In this document: piece by piece, positions 53,904 to 63,869 of the stretch
How the letters are laid out: each line of letters opens with the position of its first letter
Numbering within the stretch: the stretch's first letter is position 1
Source of the DNA: Vibrio penaeicida
GTDB taxonomy: Bacteria; Pseudomonadota; Gammaproteobacteria; Enterobacterales; Vibrionaceae
DNA length: 64,000 nucleotides
NCBI RefSeq assembly: GCF_002933855.1
Contig: NZ_BFAQ01000017.1
Span: 85,996 to 149,995 of the forward strand
Direction of reading: 5' to 3'
Program-made: the position numbers and the translations under genes
Notes under the pieces: generated by a model
The model's input: the letters and a program-made list of their open reading frames with translations, nothing else
What the model was told of the DNA's origin: nothing
Database searches by the model: none

Positions 53904-54470
53904 ATGAAACTGATCACCCTACTTCCTGTGCTTAGTTTGATGATTGCTCCTGCCGCCATTGCCCAAACTGTCTACTCATGGGTCGATGACGACGGCATCC
54001 TTCACATCAGCGACACACCACCCGATGGTCCTGCCAATAAAAAAGAATCGTTTGTTTTACCAAACGCCAAAACAAGTGCTCCAGATCCGGTTTTTACGCC
54101 GGCAAAACCTCTGAAAAGTAAACAAACAGCTAAGACCAAGGTTGATGAAAAGAAAAAGCCGAAGAAGGCGGCTCCACTGTCTCTTTCCATCAGTAATCTA
54201 GAGCAAGATCAAACCATCCGGAGCAATCGCGGCATCATCAATATTCAGGTGGATCAAAACCGAAAACTTGGTATTGGTGAACAGCTCCAATTGATGCTCG
54301 ATGGTAAGCCTTATGGTGCTCCACAAAATAAACCACTGTGGCAGCTTGTTAATGTGGATAGAGGTACTCATGTGCTTGCTGTACAAGCAATTAGAGACGG
54401 CAAGCTTATTGCATCTACCTCTTTAGTAACGGTGCATTTGCATCGAGCGAGGGTGAAATCCACGGGATAA
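53904..54470 (+). CDS. DUF4124-domain exported protein
   Basis: 188 aa from the ATG at 53904; a GTG three codons upstream is an alternative and neither has a strong ribosome site. A signal peptide (LITLLPVLSLMIAPAAIAQ) is followed by a DUF4124 domain, VYSWVDDDGILHISDTPP, and a Lys/Pro-rich linker. The C-terminal half (about 95-180) looks like an immunoglobulin-like or CARDB-type beta domain (IRSNRGIINIQVDQNRKL, RGTHVLAVQAIRDG). The gene lies between glnA and glnL, a position common in vibrios. Function unknown; envelope location is inferred from the signal peptide. Confidence 0.85.
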   Translation: MKLITLLPVLSLMIAPAAIAQTVYSWVDDDGILHISDTPPDGPANKKESFVLPNAKTSAPDPVFTPAKPLKSKQTAKTKVDEKKKPKKAAPLSLSISNLEQDQTIRSNRGIINIQVDQNRKLGIGEQLQLMLDGKPYGAPQNKPLWQLVNVDRGTHVLAVQAIRDGKLIASTSLVTVHLHRARVKSTG

Positions 54471-54543
54471 TAAGGATTAACGAGCTTATTTCGGCTTATT
54501 AACTTTTTCTTTTAAGGTTCATGCCCCATACTAAACAAGCGTC

Positions 54544-54558
54544 GCACCATTTTGGTGC
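54544..54558 (+). promoter_or_regulatory. NtrC operator at the glnL promoter
   Basis: GCACCATTTTGGTGC, a near-perfect palindrome matching the NtrC consensus, 18 nt before the glnL start. In enterobacteria NtrC represses glnL from a similar site. Confidence 0.85.
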
Positions 54559-54576
54559 AAACCATAAGGTAAGGAC

Positions 54577-55632
54577 ATGACCACCCTCGATCTGCGCTCT
54601 ACCGCCATTCTAGAGAACATCGTCACAGCCACCATGCTGCTGGATGAGCAGCTAGCTGTGCACTACGCCAATCCTGCTGCAGAGCTGCTTTTCTCACAAA
54701 GTGCAAAACGCCTTCAAACCTACAAGCTCGCAGAACTGATCCAGCATGCTTCGATGGATTTAAGCATGCTGACCCAACCATTACAGACAGGCCAAAGCAT
54801 CACAGACAGCGACGTCACCTTTGTGATTGATGGAAAACCGACAATGGTCGAAGTCACGGTCAGCCCTTTCACTTGGGAAAAACAACTGCTCCTATTAGTT
54901 GAGCTTCGAAAGATTGGTCAGCAACGCCGATTAAGCCAAGAGTTGAATCAACACGCTCAGCAACAAGCAGCAAAAGTTCTGGTTCGAGGTCTAGCTCATG
55001 AAATCAAAAACCCGTTAGGGGGGCTTCGCGGGGCGGCGCAGCTTTTATCCAAAATGTTGCCCGATCCAAGCCTTGGTGAATACACGCAAATCATCATCGA
55101 ACAGGCCGATAGGCTTCGCGCATTGGTCGACCGTCTACTTGGTCCACAAAAACCAGGTGAAAAGCGTGAAGCGAATCTTCACCTCGCGCTAGAAAAAGTC
55201 CGCCAGCTGGTTGAGTTAGATTCTACAAAATCCCTCTCCATTCGGCGCGATTACGATCCGAGTTTACCGCCGCTCATGATGGATTCAGACCAAGTTGAGC
55301 AAGCATTGTTGAACATTGTCAGTAACGCAGCACAAATTCTGGGCGACCAAGAACACGGGGAAATTGTGCTTCGCACCAGAACGGTGCATCAAGCCAACAT
55401 TCATGGGCAGCGCTACAAATTGGCTGCCAAGTTAGACATTATCGATAACGGTCCAGGTATTCCTGGAGAGCTTCAAGACACACTATTTTACCCCATGGTT
55501 AGTGGACGCGAGGGCGGCACGGGGCTCGGACTATCCATCTCACAAAACTTAATCGACCAGCATCAGGGAAAAATCGATGTCGAAAGCTGGCCAGGAAAAA
55601 CCACATTCACCATAATTTTACCAATCAAATGA
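54577..55632 (+). CDS. glnL: Nitrogen regulation sensor kinase NtrB
   Basis: 351 aa. A PAS domain (about 10-120) without membrane helices precedes the H-box GLAHEIKNPLGGLRGAAQLL with the phosphorylated His near residue 142. The N-box NIVSNAAQ, G1-box DNGPGIP and G2-box GGTGLGLSI form the ATP-binding domain. NtrB responds to PII protein and phosphorylates NtrC under nitrogen limitation. AAGGTAAGGA precedes the ATG. It is 28 nt upstream of glnG. Confidence 0.96.
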   Translation: MTTLDLRSTAILENIVTATMLLDEQLAVHYANPAAELLFSQSAKRLQTYKLAELIQHASMDLSMLTQPLQTGQSITDSDVTFVIDGKPTMVEVTVSPFTWEKQLLLLVELRKIGQQRRLSQELNQHAQQQAAKVLVRGLAHEIKNPLGGLRGAAQLLSKMLPDPSLGEYTQIIIEQADRLRALVDRLLGPQKPGEKREANLHLALEKVRQLVELDSTKSLSIRRDYDPSLPPLMMDSDQVEQALLNIVSNAAQILGDQEHGEIVLRTRTVHQANIHGQRYKLAAKLDIIDNGPGIPGELQDTLFYPMVSGREGGTGLGLSISQNLIDQHQGKIDVESWPGKTTFTIILPIK

Positions 55633-55660
55633 TCAGGTATTGCTGTTAGGAGAGAGCGCA

Positions 55661-57070
55661 ATGAGTAAAGGCTTTGTATGGGTCGTTGATGACGACAGTT
55701 CTATCCGCTGGGTTATGGAAAAGACCTTATCCTCGGCACAAATTCAGTGTGAAACGTTTGCCGATGCCGAAAGCGTGCTTATGGCATTAGAAAGACAAGT
55801 ACCCGATGTACTGGTGTCTGACATTCGTATGCCCGGCATCGATGGTTTAGATCTGCTTAAAGAAGTTCATCAGCAATACCCAGATTTGCCTGTAATTATT
55901 ATGACGGCGCATTCGGATCTCGACGCCGCGGTTAATGCCTATCAAAAAGGGGCATTTGAATATCTGCCCAAACCTTTCGATATTGATGAAACCCTAACAC
56001 TCGTCGAACGCGCCATCGCGCACAGCCACGAACAGAAAAGGCATCAGGAAAGCACTGATCCCCTTATCAGCGACGCCCCAGAAATCATCGGCGAAGCCCC
56101 TGCTATGCAGGAAGTATTTCGTGCTATTGGACGTTTATCTCGTTCTTCTATTTCCGTTTTAATAAACGGAGAATCTGGTACAGGTAAAGAGCTGGTCGCT
56201 CATGCTCTGCATCGCCATAGCCCTAGAGCCAAAAGCCCGTTTATCGCCTTGAACATGGCTGCGATCCCTAAAGATTTGATCGAATCCGAGTTGTTTGGGC
56301 ATGAAAAAGGGGCATTTACAGGAGCGAACACAGTTCGGCAGGGGCGCTTTGAACAGGCCAACGGCGGCACTTTGTTCCTAGATGAAATTGGTGACATGCC
56401 ACTCGATATTCAAACTCGGCTGCTGCGAGTCTTGGCAGACGGGCAGTTTTACCGCGTTGGTGGTCATTCTCCTATCAATGTGGATGTACGCATTATCGCC
56501 GCCACACACCAAAACCTAGAAAAACTGGTTCATGATGGGGACTTTCGTGAAGATCTCTTCCACCGCTTGAATGTTATTCGCGTACACATCCCTGCCCTAC
56601 GTGAACGCAAGCAAGACATTGAAAAACTCACGCAACACTTTTTGAACCTCGCAGCAGAAGAGCTGGGCGTAGAAATGAAAACCTTACATCCAGACACGGT
56701 TCTTAACCTCAATCAACTGCCTTGGCCTGGTAACGTTCGTCAATTAGAAAATATTTGCCGTTGGCTAACCGTAATGGCCAGCGGGAATGAAGTTTTGCCC
56801 TCTGACTTACCGCGAGAATTGTTCGAAGAGACAAAATCCGTGCCCAATTCGCATGAAAATGACGGTTGGCAGTCTCAACTTGAAGAATGGGCGAAAGAAG
56901 CTCTAACTTCCGGCGAAACTGAGCTCCTTTCTTATGCACTCCCTGAATTTGAACGTATACTTTTAAAAACAGCGCTAAATCATACTAACGGTCATAAGCA
57001 GGATGCCGCTAAAGTTCTAGGATGGGGACGGAATACGCTCACCAGAAAGCTAAAAGAGTTAAACATTTAG
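55661..57070 (+). CDS. glnG: Nitrogen regulation response regulator NtrC
   Basis: 469 aa from the ATG at 55661 (AGGAGAGAG upstream). The receiver domain starts [11 protein letters not shown] and has the phosphorylated Asp in [10 protein letters not shown] near residue 54. The sigma-54 interacting AAA+ domain contains [17 protein letters not shown] near 215 and [14 protein letters not shown]-terminal Fis-type helix-turn-helix ends [20 protein letters not shown]. It activates glnA and other nitrogen genes through sigma-54; candidate binding sites are upstream of glnA and glnL in this window. Confidence 0.97.
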   Translation: MSKGFVWVVDDDSSIRWVMEKTLSSAQIQCETFADAESVLMALERQVPDVLVSDIRMPGIDGLDLLKEVHQQYPDLPVIIMTAHSDLDAAVNAYQKGAFEYLPKPFDIDETLTLVERAIAHSHEQKRHQESTDPLISDAPEIIGEAPAMQEVFRAIGRLSRSSISVLINGESGTGKELVAHALHRHSPRAKSPFIALNMAAIPKDLIESELFGHEKGAFTGANTVRQGRFEQANGGTLFLDEIGDMPLDIQTRLLRVLADGQFYRVGGHSPINVDVRIIAATHQNLEKLVHDGDFREDLFHRLNVIRVHIPALRERKQDIEKLTQHFLNLAAEELGVEMKTLHPDTVLNLNQLPWPGNVRQLENICRWLTVMASGNEVLPSDLPRELFEETKSVPNSHENDGWQSQLEEWAKEALTSGETELLSYALPEFERILLKTALNHTNGHKQDAAKVLGWGRNTLTRKLKELNI

Positions 57071-57171
57071 TCGAATTGTTCAAAAAAGACTCGCGAGCTT
57101 GATATCTAGCCTTTACAATAGCGCCTCTTATCTTGATTACAGAATGTCGTTCACTAACTGTATGTAGGGCA

Positions 57172-59724
57172 ATGGCGAATAAAAAGATTACTTTACGCAT
57201 GGCTGTCATTTTACCCTTTGTGATCGTATTCATGTTCACATTTGGGGTAATTGCATTCGTACAAAAGAGCAGCTTCGAGAATATGGTGTCTAATTTGAGC
57301 CATAAGCAGCTCATGGCTTTTACTGAGAACGTGAAAAGCCGTTTATCGATCTTTTTAGATGAGCCCTATCAAGCCAATATTACGTTAAGTAAATCCGTCG
57401 AATTTAACGAGCTATATCAGACCGGTAATCTCGATCAAATCGAGAACTTCCTCTCCATAAGTTTTAATCATTTATACAAAAACATACCCCACTTAGATGT
57501 GGTGGGTTTTGGTGGCAAAGAAGGTGAGTTTGTCGGCTTTAGACGAGAATCCTCCTCTGATTTTACCTTGATGCTTCAAGACAAACGCACCAAATATGAT
57601 TTAATTATCTACTCTGGAAGAAATGTCGAATCAGGTGCCAAATCCACCTTCCAAGGCTACGACCCCAGAATTCGCCCATGGTATGTCCCAGCGGCAGAAT
57701 CGCGCTCCCCATCGTGGTCTAACATCTACACCAATGCGGATGAACGCCAAGAGATTACCTTATCCGCAACGACTCCTGTGATTGTGAGCGATGAGTTGAT
57801 TGGAGTCATGGTCGCTGATATTAAAATCGACACATTCAACAACTTCCTTGTTGATCAAAAGCAGAGAACAGCTGCCTCAATTTTTATCTTCGACCAAAAT
57901 AACAGCTTAGTGGCGCATTCGGATAATTCGAGTGTGGTTTCTAAAGGCACGCCGATGACCATAAAAGGGCAGCGGCTACAAACGACAGAGAGCACCAACC
58001 CTATTGTACAAACCAGTGCAAAGTACATTGCGAGCAACCAATTGGAAGCTAAAAGCCAACCGGCTATGTTTGACTACGTTGCCAATGGTGAACGCTACTT
58101 CAATAAATTGTCTCGCTACACCAACCCATACGGGCTGGAATGGTACATCGTCGTTACCATCTCTGAACACGATTTGTTAGGCGATTTACCAGAGCAACAG
58201 CAGCGTGGTTGGCTTATTGGTATGACCTTCAGCTTATTGGGCTTTTTGATCGGCGTATTGGTGTTTAATCGCATCACACACCCGATTACAACGACAGCAA
58301 ATGCGGCACGAGAAATAGCCAAAGGCGATTGGGACAGCCCCATGCCAGAGCCTGGAAAAATATTTGAAACCAGTATGTTGGTGTCGGCATTCAACAACAT
58401 GACTCAAAACCTTAAAACGTCGTTTGAAGCATTACGAACTCAATTGGTCTACGACTCCTTAACTCAGCTGTACAGCCGCCAAGGTCTTATCGAAACAAGC
58501 AGTAACCTGAAATCCTCCCTGCCCGGATCTTTGATACTCATTGGTATCGATCGCTTCCGAGACATCAACGACAGCCTAGGTCATTACAGTGGCGACCAAC
58601 TGTTAACTATTATTGCTCAACGACTAAAGAATATCTGCCACGAACGCGTATTGCTTGCCAGAGTCGCGGGCGATGAATTCGCCATTTATGATCCGAGAAA
58701 TGGCTCTGAAATGGCCGTCGAGCAGTTAATTACCCGAATTAAGCAATCGTTTAGCTCACCGTTCAATATGGGTACAGAAACAGTAGTCGTCAATGTCTCC
58801 ATAGGTATTGTTCTATCGTGCGATAAAAATGATATGAGCACGTGGCTACGCAATAGCAGTATCGCCTTGAGTCACGCCAAACAGGATGCGCTCCGCGTTG
58901 TGTACTACCGCCCTGAAATGGCTGATGTTTCTCGCAAGAAAACACAAACTCTCGCCAACTTAAATGAAGCGATTGCCAACAGTGAATTTGTCCCGTTTTA
59001 TCAACCCATCATTGATTTAGAAAGTGGCGAAATTCTAGGTGCTGAAGCCTTGGCACGTTGGGTTTCTGAAGAAAATGGTGTCGTACCACCTCTCGACTTC
59101 ATTCCTATTGCAGAAGAAAGCGGCTTAATTGGCGACATTGGTTCGCAAATCTTACTGAAAGCATGCAGTGATACCGCCAATGCCATTCAAAGTGGTCAGT
59201 GGCATTCCGAATTCAGCTTGCACGTTAACCTTTCAGTTAATCAATTGTCCCAACCAGGGTTTACCGAAGAATTGGAAATGGTACTTAAGTACACGCGGCT
59301 AAACGCCCAAAACTTAACGCTTGAGATTACAGAATCAAGAATCGTCGATAACGACCCAATCATCTTGAAAAACATGCAAGCCATTAAAGACTTAAACATT
59401 AAGATCGCCATTGATGACTTTGGAACCGGTTATTCATCGCTTGCCTACCTCCACAAACTGCCCTTTGATTGCTTAAAAATCGACCGATCGTTCATCGTTC
59501 AATTGGAAAGAGAACAAATAGAGACGTCTGTCGTCGCCGCTATTGTGAACATCACAAAAGGCTTCAAGGTGAATCTTGTGGCTGAAGGAGTTGAAACCAC
59601 AGAACAAGCCGAACTGCTTCGCTTACTCGACTGCCCTCAAGCGCAAGGATTTTTGTTTAGCCGACCGGTTCCTTTCTCAGAATGGCCAACAGATTTAGTG
59701 AACATTAAAGAAAAGCAGCACTGA
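57172..59724 (+). CDS. Membrane dCache-HAMP-GGDEF-EAL protein; probable c-di-GMP phosphodiesterase
   Basis: 850 aa from the ATG at 57172 (TAGGG upstream). A first transmembrane helix (about 8-30) leads into a periplasmic dCache-type sensor (about 35-340; DPRIRPWYVPA, ADIKIDTF), then a second helix near 350-370 and a HAMP region. The GGDEF domain has the degenerate motif VAGDEF, so cyclase activity is probably lost. The EAL domain is intact: GAEALARW near residue 625, NLSVNQL, LEITESRI and DDFGTGYSSLAYL. It is probably a c-di-GMP phosphodiesterase tuned by a periplasmic ligand. It follows glnG without an obvious operon link. Confidence 0.9.
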   Translation: MANKKITLRMAVILPFVIVFMFTFGVIAFVQKSSFENMVSNLSHKQLMAFTENVKSRLSIFLDEPYQANITLSKSVEFNELYQTGNLDQIENFLSISFNHLYKNIPHLDVVGFGGKEGEFVGFRRESSSDFTLMLQDKRTKYDLIIYSGRNVESGAKSTFQGYDPRIRPWYVPAAESRSPSWSNIYTNADERQEITLSATTPVIVSDELIGVMVADIKIDTFNNFLVDQKQRTAASIFIFDQNNSLVAHSDNSSVVSKGTPMTIKGQRLQTTESTNPIVQTSAKYIASNQLEAKSQPAMFDYVANGERYFNKLSRYTNPYGLEWYIVVTISEHDLLGDLPEQQQRGWLIGMTFSLLGFLIGVLVFNRITHPITTTANAAREIAKGDWDSPMPEPGKIFETSMLVSAFNNMTQNLKTSFEALRTQLVYDSLTQLYSRQGLIETSSNLKSSLPGSLILIGIDRFRDINDSLGHYSGDQLLTIIAQRLKNICHERVLLARVAGDEFAIYDPRNGSEMAVEQLITRIKQSFSSPFNMGTETVVVNVSIGIVLSCDKNDMSTWLRNSSIALSHAKQDALRVVYYRPEMADVSRKKTQTLANLNEAIANSEFVPFYQPIIDLESGEILGAEALARWVSEENGVVPPLDFIPIAEESGLIGDIGSQILLKACSDTANAIQSGQWHSEFSLHVNLSVNQLSQPGFTEELEMVLKYTRLNAQNLTLEITESRIVDNDPIILKNMQAIKDLNIKIAIDDFGTGYSSLAYLHKLPFDCLKIDRSFIVQLEREQIETSVVAAIVNITKGFKVNLVAEGVETTEQAELLRLLDCPQAQGFLFSRPVPFSEWPTDLVNIKEKQH

Positions 59725-59820
59725 TCAAACAATAATCTGTTCTTATGGTACTGACAGTTTACTAAATGATTTTTATACTTAGGCGAATTAGCCGAAACTC
59801 GTCGCATTTAGGAAGTAAAC

Positions 59821-60822
59821 ATGATCACCAAAAACCTGCCTTTAACTGATATTCACCGCCACCTTGACGGTAACGTCCGTAGCCAGACGATTCTTGATCT
59901 TGGCAAAAAATTTGGCGTGGCACTTCCCGCATACGATTTGGAAGCGCTTCGTCCGCACGTACAGATTGTTGAAGCTGAGCCTTCACTCGTTGCATTCCTG
60001 TCCAAGTTAGACTGGGGTGTAGCCGTACTGGGTGACTTGGATGCATGCCGTCGTATTGCTTACGAAAACGTAGAAGACGCACTGAATGCTCAAATCGATT
60101 ACGCTGAACTTCGTTTCTCGCCTTACTACATGGCAATGAAACATAAACTGCCTATTGAAGGTGTAGTAGAAGCGGTTATTGATGGGGTACAAGCTGGTTC
60201 GCGCGACTACGGTGTAAAAACCAACCTTATCGGAATCATGAGCCGTACATTTGGCCAAGATGCTTGCCAACAAGAACTGGATGGTTTGCTTGCACACAAA
60301 GACAAATTGGTTGCTATTGATCTAGCAGGTGATGAACTTGGTCAACCAGGCGATCGCTTTGTTAATCACTTCAAACAGGTTCAAGACGCAGGCCTACAAG
60401 TCACGATTCACGCAGGTGAAGCGGCAGGCGCAGAAAGTATGTGGCAAGCAATTCAAGAACTTGGCGCAGTCCGCATCGGGCACGGTGTGAAAGCGATTCA
60501 CGATCCTAAGCTGATGGATTACCTTGCTGAACACGGTATTGGTATTGAATCTTGCCTAACGTCTAACTTCCAAACTAGCACCGTTGAATCACTGGCTAAC
60601 CACCCACTGAAAACGTTCCTAGAGCATGGCGTGAAAGCGTGTATTAATACCGATGACCCAGCAGTTGAAGGCATCGAACAGCCTTATGAATTTGAAGTGG
60701 CAGCTCCAGCAGCAGGCTTGAGCCAAGAGCAAATTCGCCAAGCACAAATCAACGGCTTGGACATCGCATTCCTATCCGAAGCCGAGAAAGAAGCGCTACG
60801 TGAAATGGCAAAAAATCGCTGA
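59821..60822 (+). CDS. add: Adenosine deaminase
   Basis: 333 aa. The metal and catalytic motifs of the family are present: [11 protein letters not shown] near residues 10-20, IHAGEAAG near 200, RIGHGVKAI near 222 and NTDDPAVEG near 280. The enzyme converts adenosine to inosine in purine salvage. It stands alone, followed by a strong terminator. Confidence 0.95.
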   Translation: MITKNLPLTDIHRHLDGNVRSQTILDLGKKFGVALPAYDLEALRPHVQIVEAEPSLVAFLSKLDWGVAVLGDLDACRRIAYENVEDALNAQIDYAELRFSPYYMAMKHKLPIEGVVEAVIDGVQAGSRDYGVKTNLIGIMSRTFGQDACQQELDGLLAHKDKLVAIDLAGDELGQPGDRFVNHFKQVQDAGLQVTIHAGEAAGAESMWQAIQELGAVRIGHGVKAIHDPKLMDYLAEHGIGIESCLTSNFQTSTVESLANHPLKTFLEHGVKACINTDDPAVEGIEQPYEFEVAAPAAGLSQEQIRQAQINGLDIAFLSEAEKEALREMAKNR

Positions 60823-60842
60823 TAGTTAGAAAGTTAAAGAAG

Positions 60843-60867
60843 AAAGGAGGCAATAGCCTCCTTTTTG
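60843..60867 (+). terminator. Terminator after add
   Basis: AAAGGAGGC-AATA-GCCTCCTTT perfect hairpin followed by TTGCTTTC; may also serve the convergent aldo/keto reductase gene. Confidence 0.88.
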
Positions 60868-60878
60868 CTTTCAATAAG

Positions 60879-61796
60879 TTACGCGACACCATGCCCTTTT
60901 GAAGCTGTCCATACTCGATACCATTGTTCACGGGTTAACGAGATGTTTTTGGCTGCGACTGCGGTTTTTACGCGTTCTATTTTACCACTTCCAATGATAG
61001 GGATTGGGCGAGATGGTAATGCCATCACCCAAGCAAACACCACTTGATCAATCGATTCGGCTGACACTTCTTCTTTTATCTCTTCCAGCACAGTCAACAC
61101 GCGGTTATCTTGCTCAGTTGATGGGTTGAAAAGGTTGCCTCCAGCCAAACATGACCAAGCCATTGGGCGGCGACGTTGGGCTTGCAACTGATGCAATGTT
61201 CCGTCTTCGAGGCTTTGCATATTGATGGGGTTAATCTCTACTTGGTTGGTCACTAACGTGACATCTAAATAGGATTGAAGAGAAGAAAATTCATGTGTCG
61301 TGAAGTTAGAAACACCGAAATTCAACACTTTACCTGAGCGTCTTAACACTTCAAATGCTTCGGCGACTTCTTCGGGTTGAAGCAAAATATCAGGTCGGTG
61401 CAGTAACAGTGTATCGACATGCTCTACACCCAGCTGCTTGAGTGAGCGCTCTACCGATCCGATTATCTCACCACGACCGCTGTCATAGTAGGCAATTCCC
61501 CCTTCGGTTTGAGGAGCGATAATGCCTAACTTAGTGATGATATGGAGTTGCTCTCGGATGGAGGGCTCAAGTGCTAGTGCCTCACCAAACAAGGTTTCGC
61601 AAGGGACATCACCACCATAAATAGCAGCATGATCTACGGTGGTTATTCCCAACTCTATGTGCTGCTTAACAAATTCCAGCCTCTGAACAGGTGACATCCC
61701 CCACTCACCCATTCGCCAGTACCCTTGTATAAATTCAATATCAGCTAACGGATCGTTTCGATATACGCCCAAACTATTTTGTTGATTATTAGACAT
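60879..61796 (-). CDS. Aldo/keto reductase, YdhF-like
   Basis: 305 aa from the ATG at 61796 (TTGAGG upstream). A TIM-barrel NADPH reductase: GITTVDHAAIYGG holds the catalytic Asp and Tyr, TKLGI the Lys and LLLHRPD the His region. The C-terminal cofactor motif PIIGSGKIERVKTAV is present. The N-terminal RMGEWGMSPVQRL is typical of the YdhF subgroup. Substrate unknown. It is divergent from a LysR-type regulator with a palindrome between them, which suggests that the regulator controls it. Confidence 0.88.
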   Translation of the reverse strand: MSNNQQNSLGVYRNDPLADIEFIQGYWRMGEWGMSPVQRLEFVKQHIELGITTVDHAAIYGGDVPCETLFGEALALEPSIREQLHIITKLGIIAPQTEGGIAYYDSGRGEIIGSVERSLKQLGVEHVDTLLLHRPDILLQPEEVAEAFEVLRRSGKVLNFGVSNFTTHEFSSLQSYLDVTLVTNQVEINPINMQSLEDGTLHQLQAQRRRPMAWSCLAGGNLFNPSTEQDNRVLTVLEEIKEEVSAESIDQVVFAWVMALPSRPIPIIGSGKIERVKTAVAAKNISLTREQWYRVWTASKGHGVA

Positions 61797-61879
61797 TTTT
61801 ACCTCAAACCTCATAAACGTAATACCTAAATATTAGACGGTGCTTCGTTGCGATTAAACCTCACATTAAGAATTAACTA

Positions 61880-61893
61880 TTCTCTATAGAGAA
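61880..61893. promoter_or_regulatory. Palindromic operator candidate between the aldo/keto reductase and lysR genes
   Basis: TTCTCTATAGAGAA is a perfect 14-bp palindrome in the 148-nt divergent region, with further AGGAACAAT-like half-sites beside it. LysR proteins usually bind such sites. Confidence 0.55.
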
Positions 61894-61944
61894 CAATAAA
61901 ATGTACTATAAGGAACAATAGACGCTTCAAGATTTGAGTGAAAG

Positions 61945-62859
61945 ATGAAACTGCCACAAGAAATGCGATTGCATAAACGATTCGAACGCTATTATTTATT
62001 TAGTGTTGTGGCTGAATGCCTGAATTTTGGGCAAGCCGCCGATAAATTGGGGATTTCACGCAGCTATTTGTCTACCCAGATTAACGCCCTAGAACGTGAT
62101 CTTGATGTCACCTTACTGATACGTACAACGCGAAGCGTTAGACTGACTCAGTCAGGACAAAAAGTATTGCTGCAAATGCAAGGTGTTACCTCTTCCGTGC
62201 ATCTTATGGAGAGAGAAATTAGGCAGTCTGCTTCTGCAATTGAAGGGAAGTTAAACATCACCAGTGCGGCAATTTTTGGGCAACGTTATTTAGTACCTGC
62301 GTGCCGAGCCTTTCGTAAACTCCATCCAGACATCACTTTTGATATCGATGTTGGCTACACAAATCAAGATCTGACTCAACAGCCCTTTGACCTTGCGATA
62401 AGAGCCACGAGTTCCCCGCCAGAAAACATGATAGCCAAGCATTTAATGGATTACCGACATGTATGTTGTGCATCACCAGATTATCTCAACACTTTTGGTA
62501 CGCCATTAACACCTGATGATTTGAGCTCACACAACTGTTTGTCAGACCCACACCTCACCACATGGCAATACACCGATCAAGGGACGATAAAGGAAACTGA
62601 AACAAAAGGAACGTTTTACGCCAACGACAACTTTTTACTTTATGACGCCGCAATAGAGGGTGAAGGCATCATTAAACTGCCTGATTATCTTGTTAAACCA
62701 GCACTGAACCGAGGTCAGCTTTCAGCAATATTGGAGCCTTACTATACCCAAAAAAGAGAGGTCTACTTGGTTTTCCCTCAGCAACTCAAGCACAGTGAAG
62801 CACTTTTAGCCTTTATTCAGTTTTTGCAACGCTGGGTAAACTCTCATACACCACGTTGA
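61945..62859 (+). CDS. LysR-family transcriptional regulator
   Basis: 304 aa. The N-terminal winged helix reads FSVVAECLNFGQAADKLGISRSYLSTQINALERDLDVTLLIRTTRSVRLTQSG, the usual LysR signature. The C-terminal substrate-binding domain (about 95-300) is of the CrgA/AaeR-like subgroup (LNITSAAIFGQRYL, DLAIRATSSPPENMIAKHL). It probably controls the divergent aldo/keto reductase gene. Inducer unknown. Confidence 0.92.
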   Translation: MKLPQEMRLHKRFERYYLFSVVAECLNFGQAADKLGISRSYLSTQINALERDLDVTLLIRTTRSVRLTQSGQKVLLQMQGVTSSVHLMEREIRQSASAIEGKLNITSAAIFGQRYLVPACRAFRKLHPDITFDIDVGYTNQDLTQQPFDLAIRATSSPPENMIAKHLMDYRHVCCASPDYLNTFGTPLTPDDLSSHNCLSDPHLTTWQYTDQGTIKETETKGTFYANDNFLLYDAAIEGEGIIKLPDYLVKPALNRGQLSAILEPYYTQKREVYLVFPQQLKHSEALLAFIQFLQRWVNSHTPR

Positions 62860-63092
62860 CTCTCGAACCTTCGCTCAATTCACCCTGTGGAATATTGGAC
62901 AACTTCTTTGTTTTTGATCAGCCCGTTTCAAATAATTTAGCGAAATGCAGTGAGATCACTCGCACTTTATTACTATTGGCGGCATGACATAAATATCTAA
63001 ACGATTGACAAGATTATACTTATCGACCGCTTAATCATTGAATAATGCTACAAATTCAGGGAATAAATAACCATTAGAGAGGGAACTGGTGA

Positions 63093-63800
63093 ATGGTTAA
63101 ACAGTTAATTTCAAGTAGTCACGGAGTGACCACTCAACCTCAGTTAAAGCGGCTATGTGCCGACATTACTGAAACACTCGGAGTCGATTACTACCTAATC
63201 GCATTATTTACCCCATTGAACACACAGCATTATGATGTGTTTTTGATCAATAACTATCCAGAAGACTGGATGGAGTGGTACTTCGAACACAATTACCGCC
63301 AAAGCGATCCTGTATTAGAGTATGCCAAAAGTGGAGTCGCTCCAATATTGTGGCACCGCGACTTTGATGCTATGCCAACAGACCAACAAGAAGTCATGGA
63401 AAAAGCCGTCGAATATGGGCTAAAAGATGGGATTTCCATTCCTATCCATGGGAAAGGTGGCACCATCGGTGTATTTTCTGTCGCGAACAGTGAACATATA
63501 CCAGATGATAAAGCATTTGAAATTGAAGCGAACATGCTTTCTATTTGGCCTTATCTTCATTCTGCTATGAGCCGAGTGAATGTGTGTGAGCCAAAAACCT
63601 TAACAGACAGAGAAAAAGAAGTACTGACTTGGACCGCTGAGGGTAAAACCTCTTGGGAAGCTTCTCAAATCATTGGTGTGTCTGAAAGTACCATCAATTT
63701 CCATATCAAGAATTGCATCAATAAATTGGATGCGGTCAACCGACATCATGCTATCGCTAAAGCCATCATTGGCGGCGTTATTGCACCAGATAAACTGTAG
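63093..63800 (+). CDS. LuxR-type autoinducer receptor (solo, no luxI nearby)
   Basis: 235 aa. The N-terminal autoinducer-binding domain keeps the residues that hold acyl-homoserine lactones: Trp62 and the Tyr in EWYFEHNYRQ, Asp72-Pro73 in QSDPV, Trp87 in PILWHRD and the Gly in LKDGISIP. The C-terminal GerE-type helix-turn-helix begins LTDREKEVLTWTAEGKTSWEASQIIGVSESTINFHIKN. It has the length of a full LuxR/QscR type regulator. No luxI-type synthase is visible in the window. AGAGAGGGA precedes the ATG. It converges on a short leader-peptide gene. Confidence 0.9.
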   Translation: MVKQLISSSHGVTTQPQLKRLCADITETLGVDYYLIALFTPLNTQHYDVFLINNYPEDWMEWYFEHNYRQSDPVLEYAKSGVAPILWHRDFDAMPTDQQEVMEKAVEYGLKDGISIPIHGKGGTIGVFSVANSEHIPDDKAFEIEANMLSIWPYLHSAMSRVNVCEPKTLTDREKEVLTWTAEGKTSWEASQIIGVSESTINFHIKNCINKLDAVNRHHAIAKAIIGGVIAPDKL

Positions 63801-63831
63801 TTTTAATCACTGATGTCTGGTTGAATTGAGA

Positions 63832-63850
63832 GCCTGGAAAAGATCCAGGC
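63832..63850. terminator. Hairpin between the luxR gene and the small peptide gene
   Basis: GCCTGGA-AAAGA-TCCAGGC hairpin. Only short T stretches flank it. It lies between two convergent genes and may stop both. Confidence 0.6.
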
Positions 63851-63869
63851 TTATCTCTAACTGAAGTGA

